From an uncultured Saccharospirillaceae bacterium (GTDB lineage Bacteria; Bacteroidota; Bacteroidia; Flavobacteriales_D; CAJJDF01), in contig CATLPG010000004.1 of the NCBI GenBank assembly GCA_950054195.1, positions 37,966 through 101,965 on the forward strand: 64,000 bases of DNA, written 5' to 3'. This document shows, piece after piece, positions 7,901-14,710 of this stretch (position 1 is its first letter; every line of letters starts with the position of its first letter). The notes below the pieces were generated by a model. The model searched no databases, was not told where the DNA came from, and saw only the letters and a list, made by a program, of their open reading frames with translations. The position numbers and the translations under genes are program-made.

Positions 7901-9717
7901 AATGCAGCATTTGATCCATTCAGCGACAAGGAAACATTTGCTATATTAGCTATGTTCAACACATTTGCTCTGAAATTGATTACAGGAGAAGAAAAGTTTT
8001 GATTATAAAACGGAGTGGTTATACTAACTTGTGGTTGATCACAAGGACGTATATAATTTACAGTAACCGTTTTGGTATCTTGCCCACAATTATTTCTTCC
8101 AGTAATAGTAATTGTATTTGTACCTTCTCTTAAGGTAGCATTAGCTGTTAGTGTTTGATTTGTTGAATTATAAGAAGAAGCTACTGCTACTCCATTTACC
8201 AAACAAGTTGCTTCATTACCTGATGTAATATTAGCTATATATGCAGATATATTTACCGAATTAGTAGAAGTTTGAGATCCATTAGCTGGAGTAAAAATAT
8301 TCACTCCAGGACTTAAACAAGGAGGAGCCGTTGTATAAATCAGTGTTAATGTTTTCGTATCCGATCCACAATCATTAGTTGCTCTTACTTCTATTAAGTT
8401 GTTTCCTTCTGTTAATGTAACATTAGCAGATAACATTCCTGTTGAGGAATTAAACGCTGGGTTAATTGCTCTTCCGTTAAGTGTTACAGAAACATTTCCT
8501 CCATCTAACTGACTAACAGAAGCTCGAATTATTTGACTTTGATTAGTTACTGAACCACCAATAGGACTAGTGATTGTTACGATAGGGTCAAAACATTCAT
8601 TTGTTTGGTAAATAATGTTTCTAATCTCTACAGTTCTTCCACAACTATTAACAGCAGTTAGTTCAACGATATTTTTTCCTCTTGTAAGTGGAATAGTAGC
8701 TGTTACCAACTCTGTTGAGTGGCTGTATTGCGTAGAAACAGCTCTTCCATTAACTTTTAATATAATATCATTGTTTCCATTGATTCTCGTTACACGTGCA
8801 CTAAAAGAGGTTGACGTATTCACAAAAGTTTGTCCTTCAACTGGAGCATCAATTGCTACATAAGGTTTATCACATTCAGGCTGGTATGTTTCATCAGTAA
8901 CATCTTTTCCTTTCATGATATTCCATCTTAAAAATAGAGAGGTATAGTGATACACATCATTTCCACTCTTTAGATTAAGCCACTCACTACCTTCTCCTTG
9001 AATCCCTTCAAAATCATCATGTAATGTAAAAGTAGTTCTATGCTCAGCACCAATAGAAATAACAGGAGTTATTTGATAACCAATACCTACCCCTAAAGAT
9101 GGCATAAACTCGATTCTTCTAGAACCATTTTTGGGCGCATTTGATTCATATGAATCATCTAAAATACTTGCTAGAGCTACTTCATCTGCCTGAGGTTGAA
9201 ATGAACTATAATCATAAATAGCATCATTTTCATCAAGCAAATTCATTTTGGTTTGGTAATCGGTAATGCCGATACCTCCAAAAATGTGAAACAATATTCC
9301 TGTTTGTTCTCTTAGTCTGTGAAATTTCAAAACAGCCTCTAATGAATAATCGTGTATATCTGTTTTATTATTTAAATAGGTATAGCCTACACTATCTGCG
9401 TAAGCTCCAAAATCATCTGAAAATGTTGAATCTAATAAAAAACGTTCAGGGTCTATCCCATAAGAATGACCTCTTAGGTATCTAAACCTTAAGTCTAATC
9501 CCCAAAAAGAACCTGGTTTTTCGTAGATGGCTCTACCAAACGTCAATCCATAGCCAAAGCCAGGGTGTTCTAAATTAATATCTGCATCTTGCCAAACACC
9601 TCCCATGTTTAGTCCGATATTCCATTTAGAGTCTCTTCCGTACTCTATAAACTGGGCATTTAACGACAGTGATAAGCTAAATAACCCGATAAGTAATAGG
9701 TGTAGTTTTGTTTTCAT
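4924..9717 (-). CDS. Outer-membrane barrel protein with 14 tandem Ig-like repeats
   Basis: About 1,597 residues from the ATG at 9717 (MKTKLHLLL...), chosen because the signal peptide begins there; the open frame extends three codons further. After the signal peptide (ending NAQ) comes a region to about residue 275 rich in alternating aromatic and polar residues, with segments such as SIGAEHRTTFTLHDDF and YHYTSLFLRWNIM. It reads as a small outer-membrane beta-barrel. From about residue 282 to the end there are 14 repeats of about 89 residues. Each of the first 13 opens with CxxP and has a second Cys in a NxCG motif near its end, preceded by GxNxIxVxA. This pattern suggests one disulfide per Ig-like domain. 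The 14th lacks both cysteines. The tail is basic and Gly/Ser/Thr-rich, ending SIRPRR. No T9SS sorting domain is present. It probably works as a surface or periplasmic scaffold or adhesin. Monocistronic with its own terminator. Confidence 0.8.
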   Translation of the reverse strand: MKTKLHLLLIGLFSLSLSLNAQFIEYGRDSKWNIGLNMGGVWQDADINLEHPGFGYGLTFGRAIYEKPGSFWGLDLRFRYLRGHSYGIDPERFLLDSTFSDDFGAYADSVGYTYLNNKTDIHDYSLEAVLKFHRLREQTGILFHIFGGIGITDYQTKMNLLDENDAIYDYSSFQPQADEVALASILDDSYESNAPKNGSRRIEFMPSLGVGIGYQITPVISIGAEHRTTFTLHDDFEGIQGEGSEWLNLKSGNDVYHYTSLFLRWNIMKGKDVTDETYQPECDKPYVAIDAPVEGQTFVNTSTSFSARVTRINGNNDIILKVNGRAVSTQYSHSTELVTATIPLTRGKNIVELTAVNSCGRTVEIRNIIYQTNECFDPIVTITSPIGGSVTNQSQIIRASVSQLDGGNVSVTLNGRAINPAFNSSTGMLSANVTLTEGNNLIEVRATNDCGSDTKTLTLIYTTAPPCLSPGVNIFTPANGSQTSTNSVNISAYIANITSGNEATCLVNGVAVASSYNSTNQTLTANATLREGTNTITITGRNNCGQDTKTVTVNYIRPCDQPQVSITTPFYNQNFSSPVINFRANVLNIANIANVSLSLNGSNAAFNLSGNQVVAGLSLRKGVNTITIRASNNCGNVEETVQVTYDAPCPQPSVSIMEPITGRTYTTKSVNLSAVAWNISSTNQVAVKLNGNLIPSTYNNVTKKIAANLNLVEGNNVVTVQVINECGDDDKTINIVYSCPTPKINFIDNTKYAKYTSAKVTVVAQVVNVNNRNDVQVTLNGSVIPSTFNNVTGQLTISTNLIEGKNTIRVVATSACGKDEQNLVINYAAPCDPPVISMRVEGEVQTSSELFNVGGTVSNLNSKNELQVIVNGTPQPFNYNAGSFNAQVKVKPGKNTVEIKATTSCGSISKVVTVTYNAPCNAPIVTLKEPTATTVSNAKTNLTANVSNINTAQEVSVYLNNVVQTGITYFNGKVSGTLTLREGKNVIRVVATNSCGTDQKQVIITYEKQCDLPVINTRTKDGAQSSSESFNISGTVTNITNAGQLQIKLNGVSQQVNYSNGTFSAQVKLNGGKNTIEIIAKNNCGTDSKTIEVVYNVPCTLPKVTITSPTQTTTKSSSVKLLASVTGIKSASEVAIYLNNNIERNISYTNGFVSGMLNLRDGKNVIRVVATNSCGMDQKQVIITYSKPCDVPVINTRLKDGAQSSSETFNISGTVSNITSANDITITVNNKIAIVNYSGGTFNAQVKLQAGTNTLVITAKTSCGVDAKSLTVTYDKPCPKPALSVRAPQTGMQTSQETLNISGTATNISSANDLSIMINSKLVIVNYSGGTFNAKAKLNSGKNTIVITVKTACGVDTKTAYVTYNKPCPKPSATVTAPSSSTTHKTKQLSFRANVSEVSSSNDIKVKLNGKIILFKYDGRSTITGTLTGMKNGNNTLYVEVSNDCGNKLFTHTFKYEVVKPTIVISSPTNGSKSEAKQVKVTGYVKDVDNDNQITFKMNNKLIKVRVLRQKDGSYKYDQYVPVDVGSNKLYIEARNNYGYSASKSVTFERTVQVIKSTETKGTTNSDSGGTEGSKTVTPNRNTRGGSTGSGSIRPRR
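5887..6960 (-). repeat. Higher-order tandem duplication of a two-Ig-domain unit
   Basis: Ig repeats 8-9 (6960-6424) and 10-11 (6423-5887) form two 537-bp units of exactly equal length. The first members share KNVIRVVATNSCG and QKQVIITY; the second members share GAQSSSE and FNISGTV. At DNA level the stretch gtaagtaataattacttg recurs at the same phase (about 6163 and 6700). The neighbouring repeats are clearly less alike, so this is a recent segmental duplication of a pair. Confidence 0.8.
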
Positions 9718-9737
9718 AATCAGCAATTTTGAGTTTA

Positions 9738-9745
9738 CAAATATA
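9738..9745 (-). promoter_or_regulatory. Bacteroidota -7 element of the barrel-Ig gene
   Basis: CAAATATA on the plus strand equals TATATTTG on the minus strand, an exact TAnnTTTG, about 20 bases upstream of the ATG at 9717. A CAAA at 9761 is the best -33 candidate, but the 15-base spacer is short. Confidence 0.5.
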
Positions 9746-9832
9746 GGGCTATAACCATGCCAAAAAGCATATAACCTACTGTAAACGACCTTGTTTTATG
9801 TTAAAGTTCTGTTATTGTTTATTGAATTATTT

Positions 9833-10879
9833 TCATTTTAAGGTAGTTAGGAACTCCATCGTATCTATTCCATCCGCATAATCATGTAGTGCTGGATGTT
9901 GTGCCTTACCAAACGGTACATCCTTTAAAGACACTATGCATTGAATTTCTTCTTTTTTATTTTCTAAGGATGCTCTTAGGTTATCTTCATCCTTGTATCG
10001 CTCATAAAATAATACAGCTAATGGTGAATGAATAGCTGTTTCTTCTTTGAGTAATAGAAAGCCATTTTCTATCAGTTCTTCTCTATTCATTAAATATACC
10101 GCCTTATTGTAATCATAATTATTGGCATATTTATTATTCTCAGTGACATGTTTCCAGTGATATAGAGCTCCAAAAAGCGTATCTAAATCATAATTTTCGG
10201 GGATGTATACTTTAGTAACGTTTCTACATCCTAATCCATAAAATTGAAATATATCTTTAGCTAGTCCCTTTAATTGCTCTTCGGTTTCGTTTCCATTAAG
10301 AATAGATATAGATGTTCTGTTTTTTCTAATAATGTGAGGGTATTTCGAAAAGTAGCTTTCAAAATACATGGCTGAATTATTACTGCCAGTAGCAATAACA
10401 GCGTCAAAGTTTTCTAATTTATTTACAATTTGAATATATGACTCAAAATCTGGGGAAAGTTGTTTAATTATATCAATAATTGCTGGTAATAATAAATTGT
10501 CTTCTGAAGACAATTTAATTTGAATTTTATGACCAGCCATCAATACGCATAAAAAATCATGAAAGCCTACTAAGGGTATATTTCCAGCCATAATCACCGC
10601 AACCGTTTTTGACTTAGTAGATGATATCGAATAATTACTTAACCATTGAATCAACTTATCCTCCCTGAGCATTTCTCCAAGAGAACCAAATGCATGACGC
10701 ACATTTGTTTCATCGAACCAACCGTTGTGCTGCTTTGCTTTTTTTATAATTTTATTTAGCTTGTCGTATTCGTTTTGACTAAGTCCTAGTTTATATCCAG
10801 GCCAATCTTGGGATACCGCATAAGAGCTTAATATCTTACCTAATTGTGAAAAAACCTTTACTCGTTGATCTAAATTCAT
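9833..10879 (-). CDS. LuxC-family acyl-CoA reductase
   Basis: Reduces an activated fatty acyl group to the aldehyde with NADPH, through a thioester on an active-site Cys. The protein has 348 residues. A nucleotide-binding region is seen in VAVIMAGNIPLVGFHDFL (about residues 92-110). The catalytic Cys is expected at 218 in FYGLGCRNVTKVY, a segment characteristic of LuxC. No LuxD or LuxE acyl-transfer genes and no luciferase genes are near, so bioluminescence is not implied. It is divergent from a ferredoxin gene with a 142-bp shared control region. This arrangement is, from memory, recurrent in Bacteroidota and suggests the two work together. A TATATTTG -7 element (10906-10899) lies 20 bases upstream. 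Confidence 0.85.
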   Translation of the reverse strand: MNLDQRVKVFSQLGKILSSYAVSQDWPGYKLGLSQNEYDKLNKIIKKAKQHNGWFDETNVRHAFGSLGEMLREDKLIQWLSNYSISSTKSKTVAVIMAGNIPLVGFHDFLCVLMAGHKIQIKLSSEDNLLLPAIIDIIKQLSPDFESYIQIVNKLENFDAVIATGSNNSAMYFESYFSKYPHIIRKNRTSISILNGNETEEQLKGLAKDIFQFYGLGCRNVTKVYIPENYDLDTLFGALYHWKHVTENNKYANNYDYNKAVYLMNREELIENGFLLLKEETAIHSPLAVLFYERYKDEDNLRASLENKKEEIQCIVSLKDVPFGKAQHPALHDYADGIDTMEFLTTLK

Positions 10880-10898
10880 AATTTTTATGATACGAATA

Positions 10899-10906
10899 CA
10901 AATATA
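10899..10906 (-). promoter_or_regulatory. -7 element of the acyl-CoA reductase gene
   Basis: CAAATATA on the plus strand is TATATTTG in the direction of transcription, about 20 bases from the start codon. No convincing -33 TTG at 17-23 bases. Confidence 0.45.
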
Positions 10907-10964
10907 AGGTTTGCAGTTAATTGCTCTATTATTCTTGTAACAAATAATATTTATTCCTTATCCA

Positions 10965-10996
10965 TTGATTAATTGAATAAAGATGTGTTAATTTTG
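10965..10996 (+). promoter_or_regulatory. Promoter of the ferredoxin operon
   Basis: ATTG at 10964-10967, a 21-base spacer, then TAATTTTG at 10989-10996, which fits TTG-N17-23-TAnnTTTG. Transcription would begin near 11002, about 20 bases before the ATG at 11022. Confidence 0.6.
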
Positions 10997-11021
10997 TATT
11001 GTAATTAAGAGATTAACAGCT

Positions 11022-11375
11022 ATGGCGATAATAATAACAGATGAGTGCATTAATTGTGGAGCTTGTGAACCAGAGTGTCCTAATAATGCGATTTATGAAG
11101 GTGGTGCTGAATGGAAATATGCAGATGGTACTGGTTTAAAAGGTATGGTTAAACTTTTTGATGGAAAAGAAGTAGATGCTGATGCCTACCAAGAGCCTAT
11201 TGACATGGATGTTTATTTCATTTCGCCTGATAAATGTACCGAATGCGTAGGTTTTCATGAAGAGCCTCAATGTGCTGCTGTATGTCCTGTTGACTGTTGT
11301 GTTCCAAATGAAGATATTGTTGAATCTGAGGAACAATTATTACATAAAAAAGACTTTCTGCATTTGGCTGATTAA
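11022..11375 (+). CDS. 4Fe-4S dicluster ferredoxin
   Basis: 117 residues. Two cluster-binding motifs are visible: [12 protein letters not shown] near the N-terminus (Cys 9, 12, 15, 19), and [22 protein letters not shown] in the second half, with an expanded loop between the second and third Cys. This is the Alvin/YfhL-like bacterial 2[4Fe-4S] type. Between them is a 50-residue insertion rich in acidic residues. It would act as a low-potential electron carrier in the cytoplasm. It is divergent from the LuxC-type reductase, and a SnoaL-like gene follows 5 nt downstream on the same strand. Confidence 0.93.
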   Translation: MAIIITDECINCGACEPECPNNAIYEGGAEWKYADGTGLKGMVKLFDGKEVDADAYQEPIDMDVYFISPDKCTECVGFHEEPQCAAVCPVDCCVPNEDIVESEEQLLHKKDFLHLAD

Positions 11376-11380
11376 GTGCA

Positions 11381-11758
11381 ATGAATAGTGAAGCCAATAA
11401 GCAAAATGCTATTAACTTTTATAGAACAGCCTATTTAGGAAAACCTAGGGAAGCTGTTGAAAAATATGTTGGAGACATCTATATCCAACATAATCCAGAT
11501 GTGGAAGACGGTATCGAGGGTTTTATCAATTATTTTGACAGGATGCACAAAGAATACCCTAACAAATCTATTGAATTTGTTAGGTGTATAGGAGAAGGCA
11601 ACTTAGTTGCTCTCCATTCACACCAAATATGGCCTGGTAATGACCAATACATTACAATGGACTTTTTTAGATTTGATAATAAAGGGAAAATTTGTGAACA
11701 CTGGGATGCTATTCAGCAAATAAAAAAGGATTCTTTAAATAACAACACCATGTATTAG
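11381..11758 (+). CDS. SnoaL/NTF2-like protein
   Basis: 125 residues with the pattern of the SnoaL-like polyketide-cyclase fold: an N-terminal helix (NKQNAINFYRTAYLG), YIQHNPDVEDGIEGFINYF, then strands ending in DFFRFDNKGKICEHWDAIQ. The family is a small cone-shaped fold used for many enzymatic or binding jobs; the substrate is not predictable. Five bases separate it from the ferredoxin gene, so they form one unit. The 3' end converges with the cold-shock-domain gene at a 23-bp gap with no clear terminator. Confidence 0.8.
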   Translation: MNSEANKQNAINFYRTAYLGKPREAVEKYVGDIYIQHNPDVEDGIEGFINYFDRMHKEYPNKSIEFVRCIGEGNLVALHSHQIWPGNDQYITMDFFRFDNKGKICEHWDAIQQIKKDSLNNNTMY

Positions 11759-11781
11759 TGCTTGGTTTGAAACTTCACTTA

Positions 11782-12216
11782 TTACTCATCGAGTGAAACA
11801 TTAACTGCTACTAATCCTTTTTTTCCTTTCGCCAATTCAAAAGTTACTTTTTTATTGATGGAAACATCATCAAATTGGGTGTCATTAATATGAAAAAAAT
11901 GGCTATCCTCAGTTTTGGAGTCTTTTACAAATCCATAGCCTTTATCTTCATTAAAGAATAATATTTTTCCTCTTAGAGTTGAATCTTCTTCTACAACTTC
12001 CCCTACTCCATTGATACTAATCTCATTAATATCAACTTCCTTTTTTTCGGTTGGTGGTGTTTCAACTAGTTGACCAAACTCATTAACATACACCATCATG
12101 TTTTCCAAAGATGTATCTTTGTCCTCTTCTTTTCGGGCTTCTTTTCGAGCTTGTTTTTCTAATTTCTTTTTTGCTTTTTTCTTACTTCTTTCTTTCTTGT
12201 TATAACTATCTGCCAA
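11782..12216 (-). CDS. Cold-shock-domain protein with basic N-terminal extension
   Basis: 144 residues. The first 40 are a Lys/Arg/Glu-rich helix (KKERSKKKAKKKLEKQ and on), likely an RNA-binding or coiled tail. The C-terminal 65 residues form a cold-shock domain: RGKILFFNEDKGYGFV carries the RNP1-like KGYGFV, and HFFHINDTQFDD matches the RNP2 position. It probably binds single-stranded RNA. It lies downstream of cspA on the same strand but beyond a hairpin terminator, so it depends on read-through or its own promoter. Confidence 0.88.
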   Translation of the reverse strand: MADSYNKKERSKKKAKKKLEKQARKEARKEEDKDTSLENMMVYVNEFGQLVETPPTEKKEVDINEISINGVGEVVEEDSTLRGKILFFNEDKGYGFVKDSKTEDSHFFHINDTQFDDVSINKKVTFELAKGKKGLVAVNVSLDE

Positions 12217-12231
12217 ATTATTATTTTATTA

Positions 12232-12256
12232 AAAAAGCCTCAAATTGAGGCTTTTT
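12232..12256 (-). terminator. Terminator after cspA
   Basis: The aagcctcaa and ttgaggctt arms form a near-continuous hairpin with A-runs on the plus strand, giving a U-tract in the minus direction. It starts about 5 bases past the cspA stop. Confidence 0.85.
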
Positions 12257-12260
12257 GTTA

Positions 12261-12455
12261 TTAGTCATTAATTACTTTAACGTTTACTGCTTGAGGACCC
12301 TTTCTTCCATCTTCAACATCAAATTGTACATCATCGTTCTCTTGAATCTCTTCAGACAAAGCTGACTCATGAACAAAAACATCTTTTGAAGAATCTTCTG
12401 GTGTTATAAAACCGAATCCTTTCGAGTAATTAAAAAATTTAACTTTTCCTTTCAT
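12261..12455 (-). CDS. CspA-family cold-shock protein
   Basis: 64 residues, the normal size of a stand-alone cold-shock domain. [20 protein letters not shown] holds RNP1 (KGFGFI) and DVFVHESAL holds RNP2 (VFVH). RNA chaperone that melts secondary structure of messages in the cytoplasm. It sits 18 bp downstream of a DEAD-box helicase gene, so the two probably share one transcript, a logical pairing for RNA remodelling in the cold. Ends in a strong terminator. Confidence 0.95.
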   Translation of the reverse strand: MKGKVKFFNYSKGFGFITPEDSSKDVFVHESALSEEIQENDDVQFDVEDGRKGPQAVNVKVIND

Positions 12456-12473
12456 TTTATTTATTGTTTTTTG

Positions 12474-13649
12474 TTAGTCTATAAATGTATAAGCAGTTCC
12501 TGTTTTGCCTGCTCTTCCTGTTCTTCCTATACGGTGAATGTATGTGTCATAATCAAAAGGTAATTGATAATTTATCACATGTGATACATCATCAACATCT
12601 ATTCCTCTAGCAGCAACATCTGTAGCAACTAAAACTTTAATAGATCCTTTTTTAAACTTTGTTAGCGCTTTAACCCTGTAATTCTGAGATTTGTTCCCGT
12701 GAATTTGATCGGATTTGATTCCAGACTTATTTAGTTTTTTACTTAAACGGTCTGCTAACCTTTTAGTTTCGGTAAATAGTATTACTTTGTTTACCTCTTG
12801 GTTGTTTATCAAGCCAGTTAATAAATCATACTTATTATCACCATCATTTATACGAATGATGTCTTGATTTATGTTCTTATTTGTTGTTACTCCATCACTA
12901 ACTTCAACTCTAATCGCCTTAGGTACTATTTCGTTTATTATCTCTTCTTGCTTTTTGTTAAGAGTAGCAGAAAAAAGCATGGTATGTTTTCGTTGAGTTA
13001 AATTTTTAATAAGAATTCTTAAATCATTGATAAACCCCATATCAAGCATACGGTCAAATTCATCAATCACTAAGTTTTCAACACCTCTCAAATCTAACGC
13101 TCTTCTATTTAGCAAATCTAATAATCTTCCTGGTGTACCTATTGTTAATTGAACTTTTGCTTTTGCCTTTCTAACATCCGTTTCTACATTAGTTCCTCCA
13201 ATAAAGCAAGAAGATTTGAGGTTTAAGTTTTTACTTAGTTTCACAAATTCATCTTGTATTTGAAGTGCTAGCTCTCTAGTTGGAACTAGAATTAAAGACT
13301 TCACCTTTGGATTTTCTATTAATTGATGAATAATAGGAATTAAAAAAGCGGCTGTTTTACCTGTTCCCGTGTTAGCTATACCTACTAAATTTTCTTGATT
13401 AATTAGATGGTTAAATGTTTTTTCTTGAATTTCAGTAGGTGATTCAAACCCCATTTTTTCTAGGTTATGCTTTAACTTATCGTTTATAGGGAACTGCTTG
13501 TAGGTTAAGGTTGAATTATATTTAGTTTCTGAAATATTTTGAGCTTGTTTAACTAGCTGAAATGGATCTAAATCCGAAACTCTTTTTTTTCTTTGGTTTT
13601 TATTTGCTGAAGGTGTTATTCCCCTCCTGTTGTTCTTTTGTTTATTCAT
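12474..13649 (-). CDS. DEAD-box RNA helicase, RhlE-like, with variant DEFD motif
   Basis: 391 residues. Motifs in order: a Q-motif region (KMGFESPTEIQ), motif I ANTGTGKT (92-99), PTRELA, TPGRLLDL, motif II VIDEFDRMLDMGF (196-199), SAT in LFSATLNK, and the second RecA domain with VATDVAARGIDVDD and the motif VI HRIGRTGRAG. The codons at motif II read GAT GAA TTT GAC, so the third residue is Phe instead of Ala. The protein stops only about ten residues after motif VI (TGTAYTFID). It thus lacks the usual last helix of the domain and any C-terminal tail. The N-terminus is short and basic. Upstream there is a good promoter and a leader of about 190 nt. Confidence 0.92.
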   Translation of the reverse strand: MNKQKNNRRGITPSANKNQRKKRVSDLDPFQLVKQAQNISETKYNSTLTYKQFPINDKLKHNLEKMGFESPTEIQEKTFNHLINQENLVGIANTGTGKTAAFLIPIIHQLIENPKVKSLILVPTRELALQIQDEFVKLSKNLNLKSSCFIGGTNVETDVRKAKAKVQLTIGTPGRLLDLLNRRALDLRGVENLVIDEFDRMLDMGFINDLRILIKNLTQRKHTMLFSATLNKKQEEIINEIVPKAIRVEVSDGVTTNKNINQDIIRINDGDNKYDLLTGLINNQEVNKVILFTETKRLADRLSKKLNKSGIKSDQIHGNKSQNYRVKALTKFKKGSIKVLVATDVAARGIDVDDVSHVINYQLPFDYDTYIHRIGRTGRAGKTGTAYTFID

Positions 13650-13837
13650 TTACTTGTTTTAAAGTTGGTTTGCACACTCCGCTAATAATTCTACTTCACT
13701 GATCAACTTAAAAGAAGACTAACGACACAATTACGTCCAGATATTAATTCAATAAAAATAAGTTAGAAATTGTCTTATAGGTCGGTTGACCTTTTGATGA
13801 AAATTGCTAATTCAAAATTAAGAACTAGTACAAATGT
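13650..13837 (-). promoter_or_regulatory. Long 5' leader of the helicase-cspA transcript
   Basis: From the predicted start site near 13837 to the ATG at 13649 there are about 187 nt without a reading frame. A small hairpin (aggtc aacc gacct in the transcript, 13780-13793) is visible. Long structured leaders are a known device of cold-shock genes; here the role is inferred from length and gene content only. Confidence 0.4.
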
Positions 13838-13842
13838 TTAGA

Positions 13843-13876
13843 CAAATATAATCAAATCTTTTTAAAATTCACCAAA
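13843..13876 (-). promoter_or_regulatory. Promoter of the helicase-cspA unit
   Basis: Read on the minus strand: TTTG (13876-13873), a 22-base spacer, and TATATTTG (13850-13843). This is a full match to the Bacteroidota consensus. Confidence 0.7.
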
Positions 13877-13942
13877 ATGATTAAAATACTATAAAAATGG
13901 TCTTTCTTTAGACTAACTTAGGTAAGTAAATTTTCATTAAAA

Positions 13943-14608
13943 CTATCTAATCCCATTAAGATGTTTCTCAATTTGCTTAATTTGAGGAACAATTTCGGGA
14001 GACTTAGGATTTAATTTTTTTGCTTTATTCAATAAATTACGAGCTTGAGATAATTTTCTTGATTGTAACTCAATCGCTGAAAGTTGAACGTAAGCAGCTG
14101 CCTCACTCTCTTTATCAGGTAACCCTTTACTTAATGCTAACCGAAGATTCTTTTTTCCTTCATTCCTATTTCCATTTTGTAATGCAATTAGCCCTAATTG
14201 TAAATACGATGCTCCTTCTCCGGTATCTCCTAAAATTTTACTTTTGCTTTTGATACTTTTGTTCATCAAAACCTCCGCCTCTTTAAAGTTTTTATTAGTC
14301 ATTGCCATATTTGACTGTAGCATATAAAACGATTGACGAACAGGCTTAAATAGTAACCGTGGAAATATTACTGTTTTAATGTGTTTTTTTGCTGTTTCTT
14401 CATCTCCAGCTTGAACTGCTTCTTGGATTAATCGTATTGGACCAAAGAATATATGTGATCCAGCCATAAAAATAGCCATAATAAGTGCAAACCACCACCA
14501 ACCATTGTAATTGGTAAAAGTTAAAGCTATTGTTATAACAACCATTGCTATAGCAATATAAAACCGATATTCTATGAGTTTTCTATATATAGATAATAAT
14601 GCAACCAT
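13943..14608 (-). CDS. TPR-repeat membrane protein
   Basis: 221 residues. Two transmembrane helices lie near the N-terminus (FYIAIAMVVITIALTF and WWWFALIMAIFMAGS). A soluble part follows, with helical-pair repeats of TPR character, e.g. YLQLGLIALQNGNRNEGKKNLRLAL and YVQLSAIELQSRKLSQARNLLNKAKKLNP. Likely an inner-membrane anchored protein-protein interaction platform facing the cytoplasm. No enzymatic motif. A TAAATTTG -7 element (14633-14626) is 18 bases upstream. Stands alone between the helicase promoter and the BamA-like gene. Confidence 0.75.
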   Translation of the reverse strand: MVALLSIYRKLIEYRFYIAIAMVVITIALTFTNYNGWWWFALIMAIFMAGSHIFFGPIRLIQEAVQAGDEETAKKHIKTVIFPRLLFKPVRQSFYMLQSNMAMTNKNFKEAEVLMNKSIKSKSKILGDTGEGASYLQLGLIALQNGNRNEGKKNLRLALSKGLPDKESEAAAYVQLSAIELQSRKLSQARNLLNKAKKLNPKSPEIVPQIKQIEKHLNGIR

Positions 14609-14710
14609 AATTTATTTTAGAGCTACAAATTTATTTTTTTAAATACAGATAGAGAAATTTACTTCTCTTTTATTTATAAAATGATGAGTAATTACAATCA
14701 ACTAAGACTT

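Noticed and set aside
5160..8870. Direct repeats at regular spacing that could suggest a CRISPR array or satellite DNA
   Set aside because: The spacing is about 268 bp, matches protein domain repeats, and the DNA lies within one open coding frame; no short identical repeats with unique spacers.
9833..11758. A lux bioluminescence operon because of LuxC
   Set aside because: No luxA/luxB, luxD or luxE nearby; LuxC-type reductases occur widely in non-luminous Bacteroidota.
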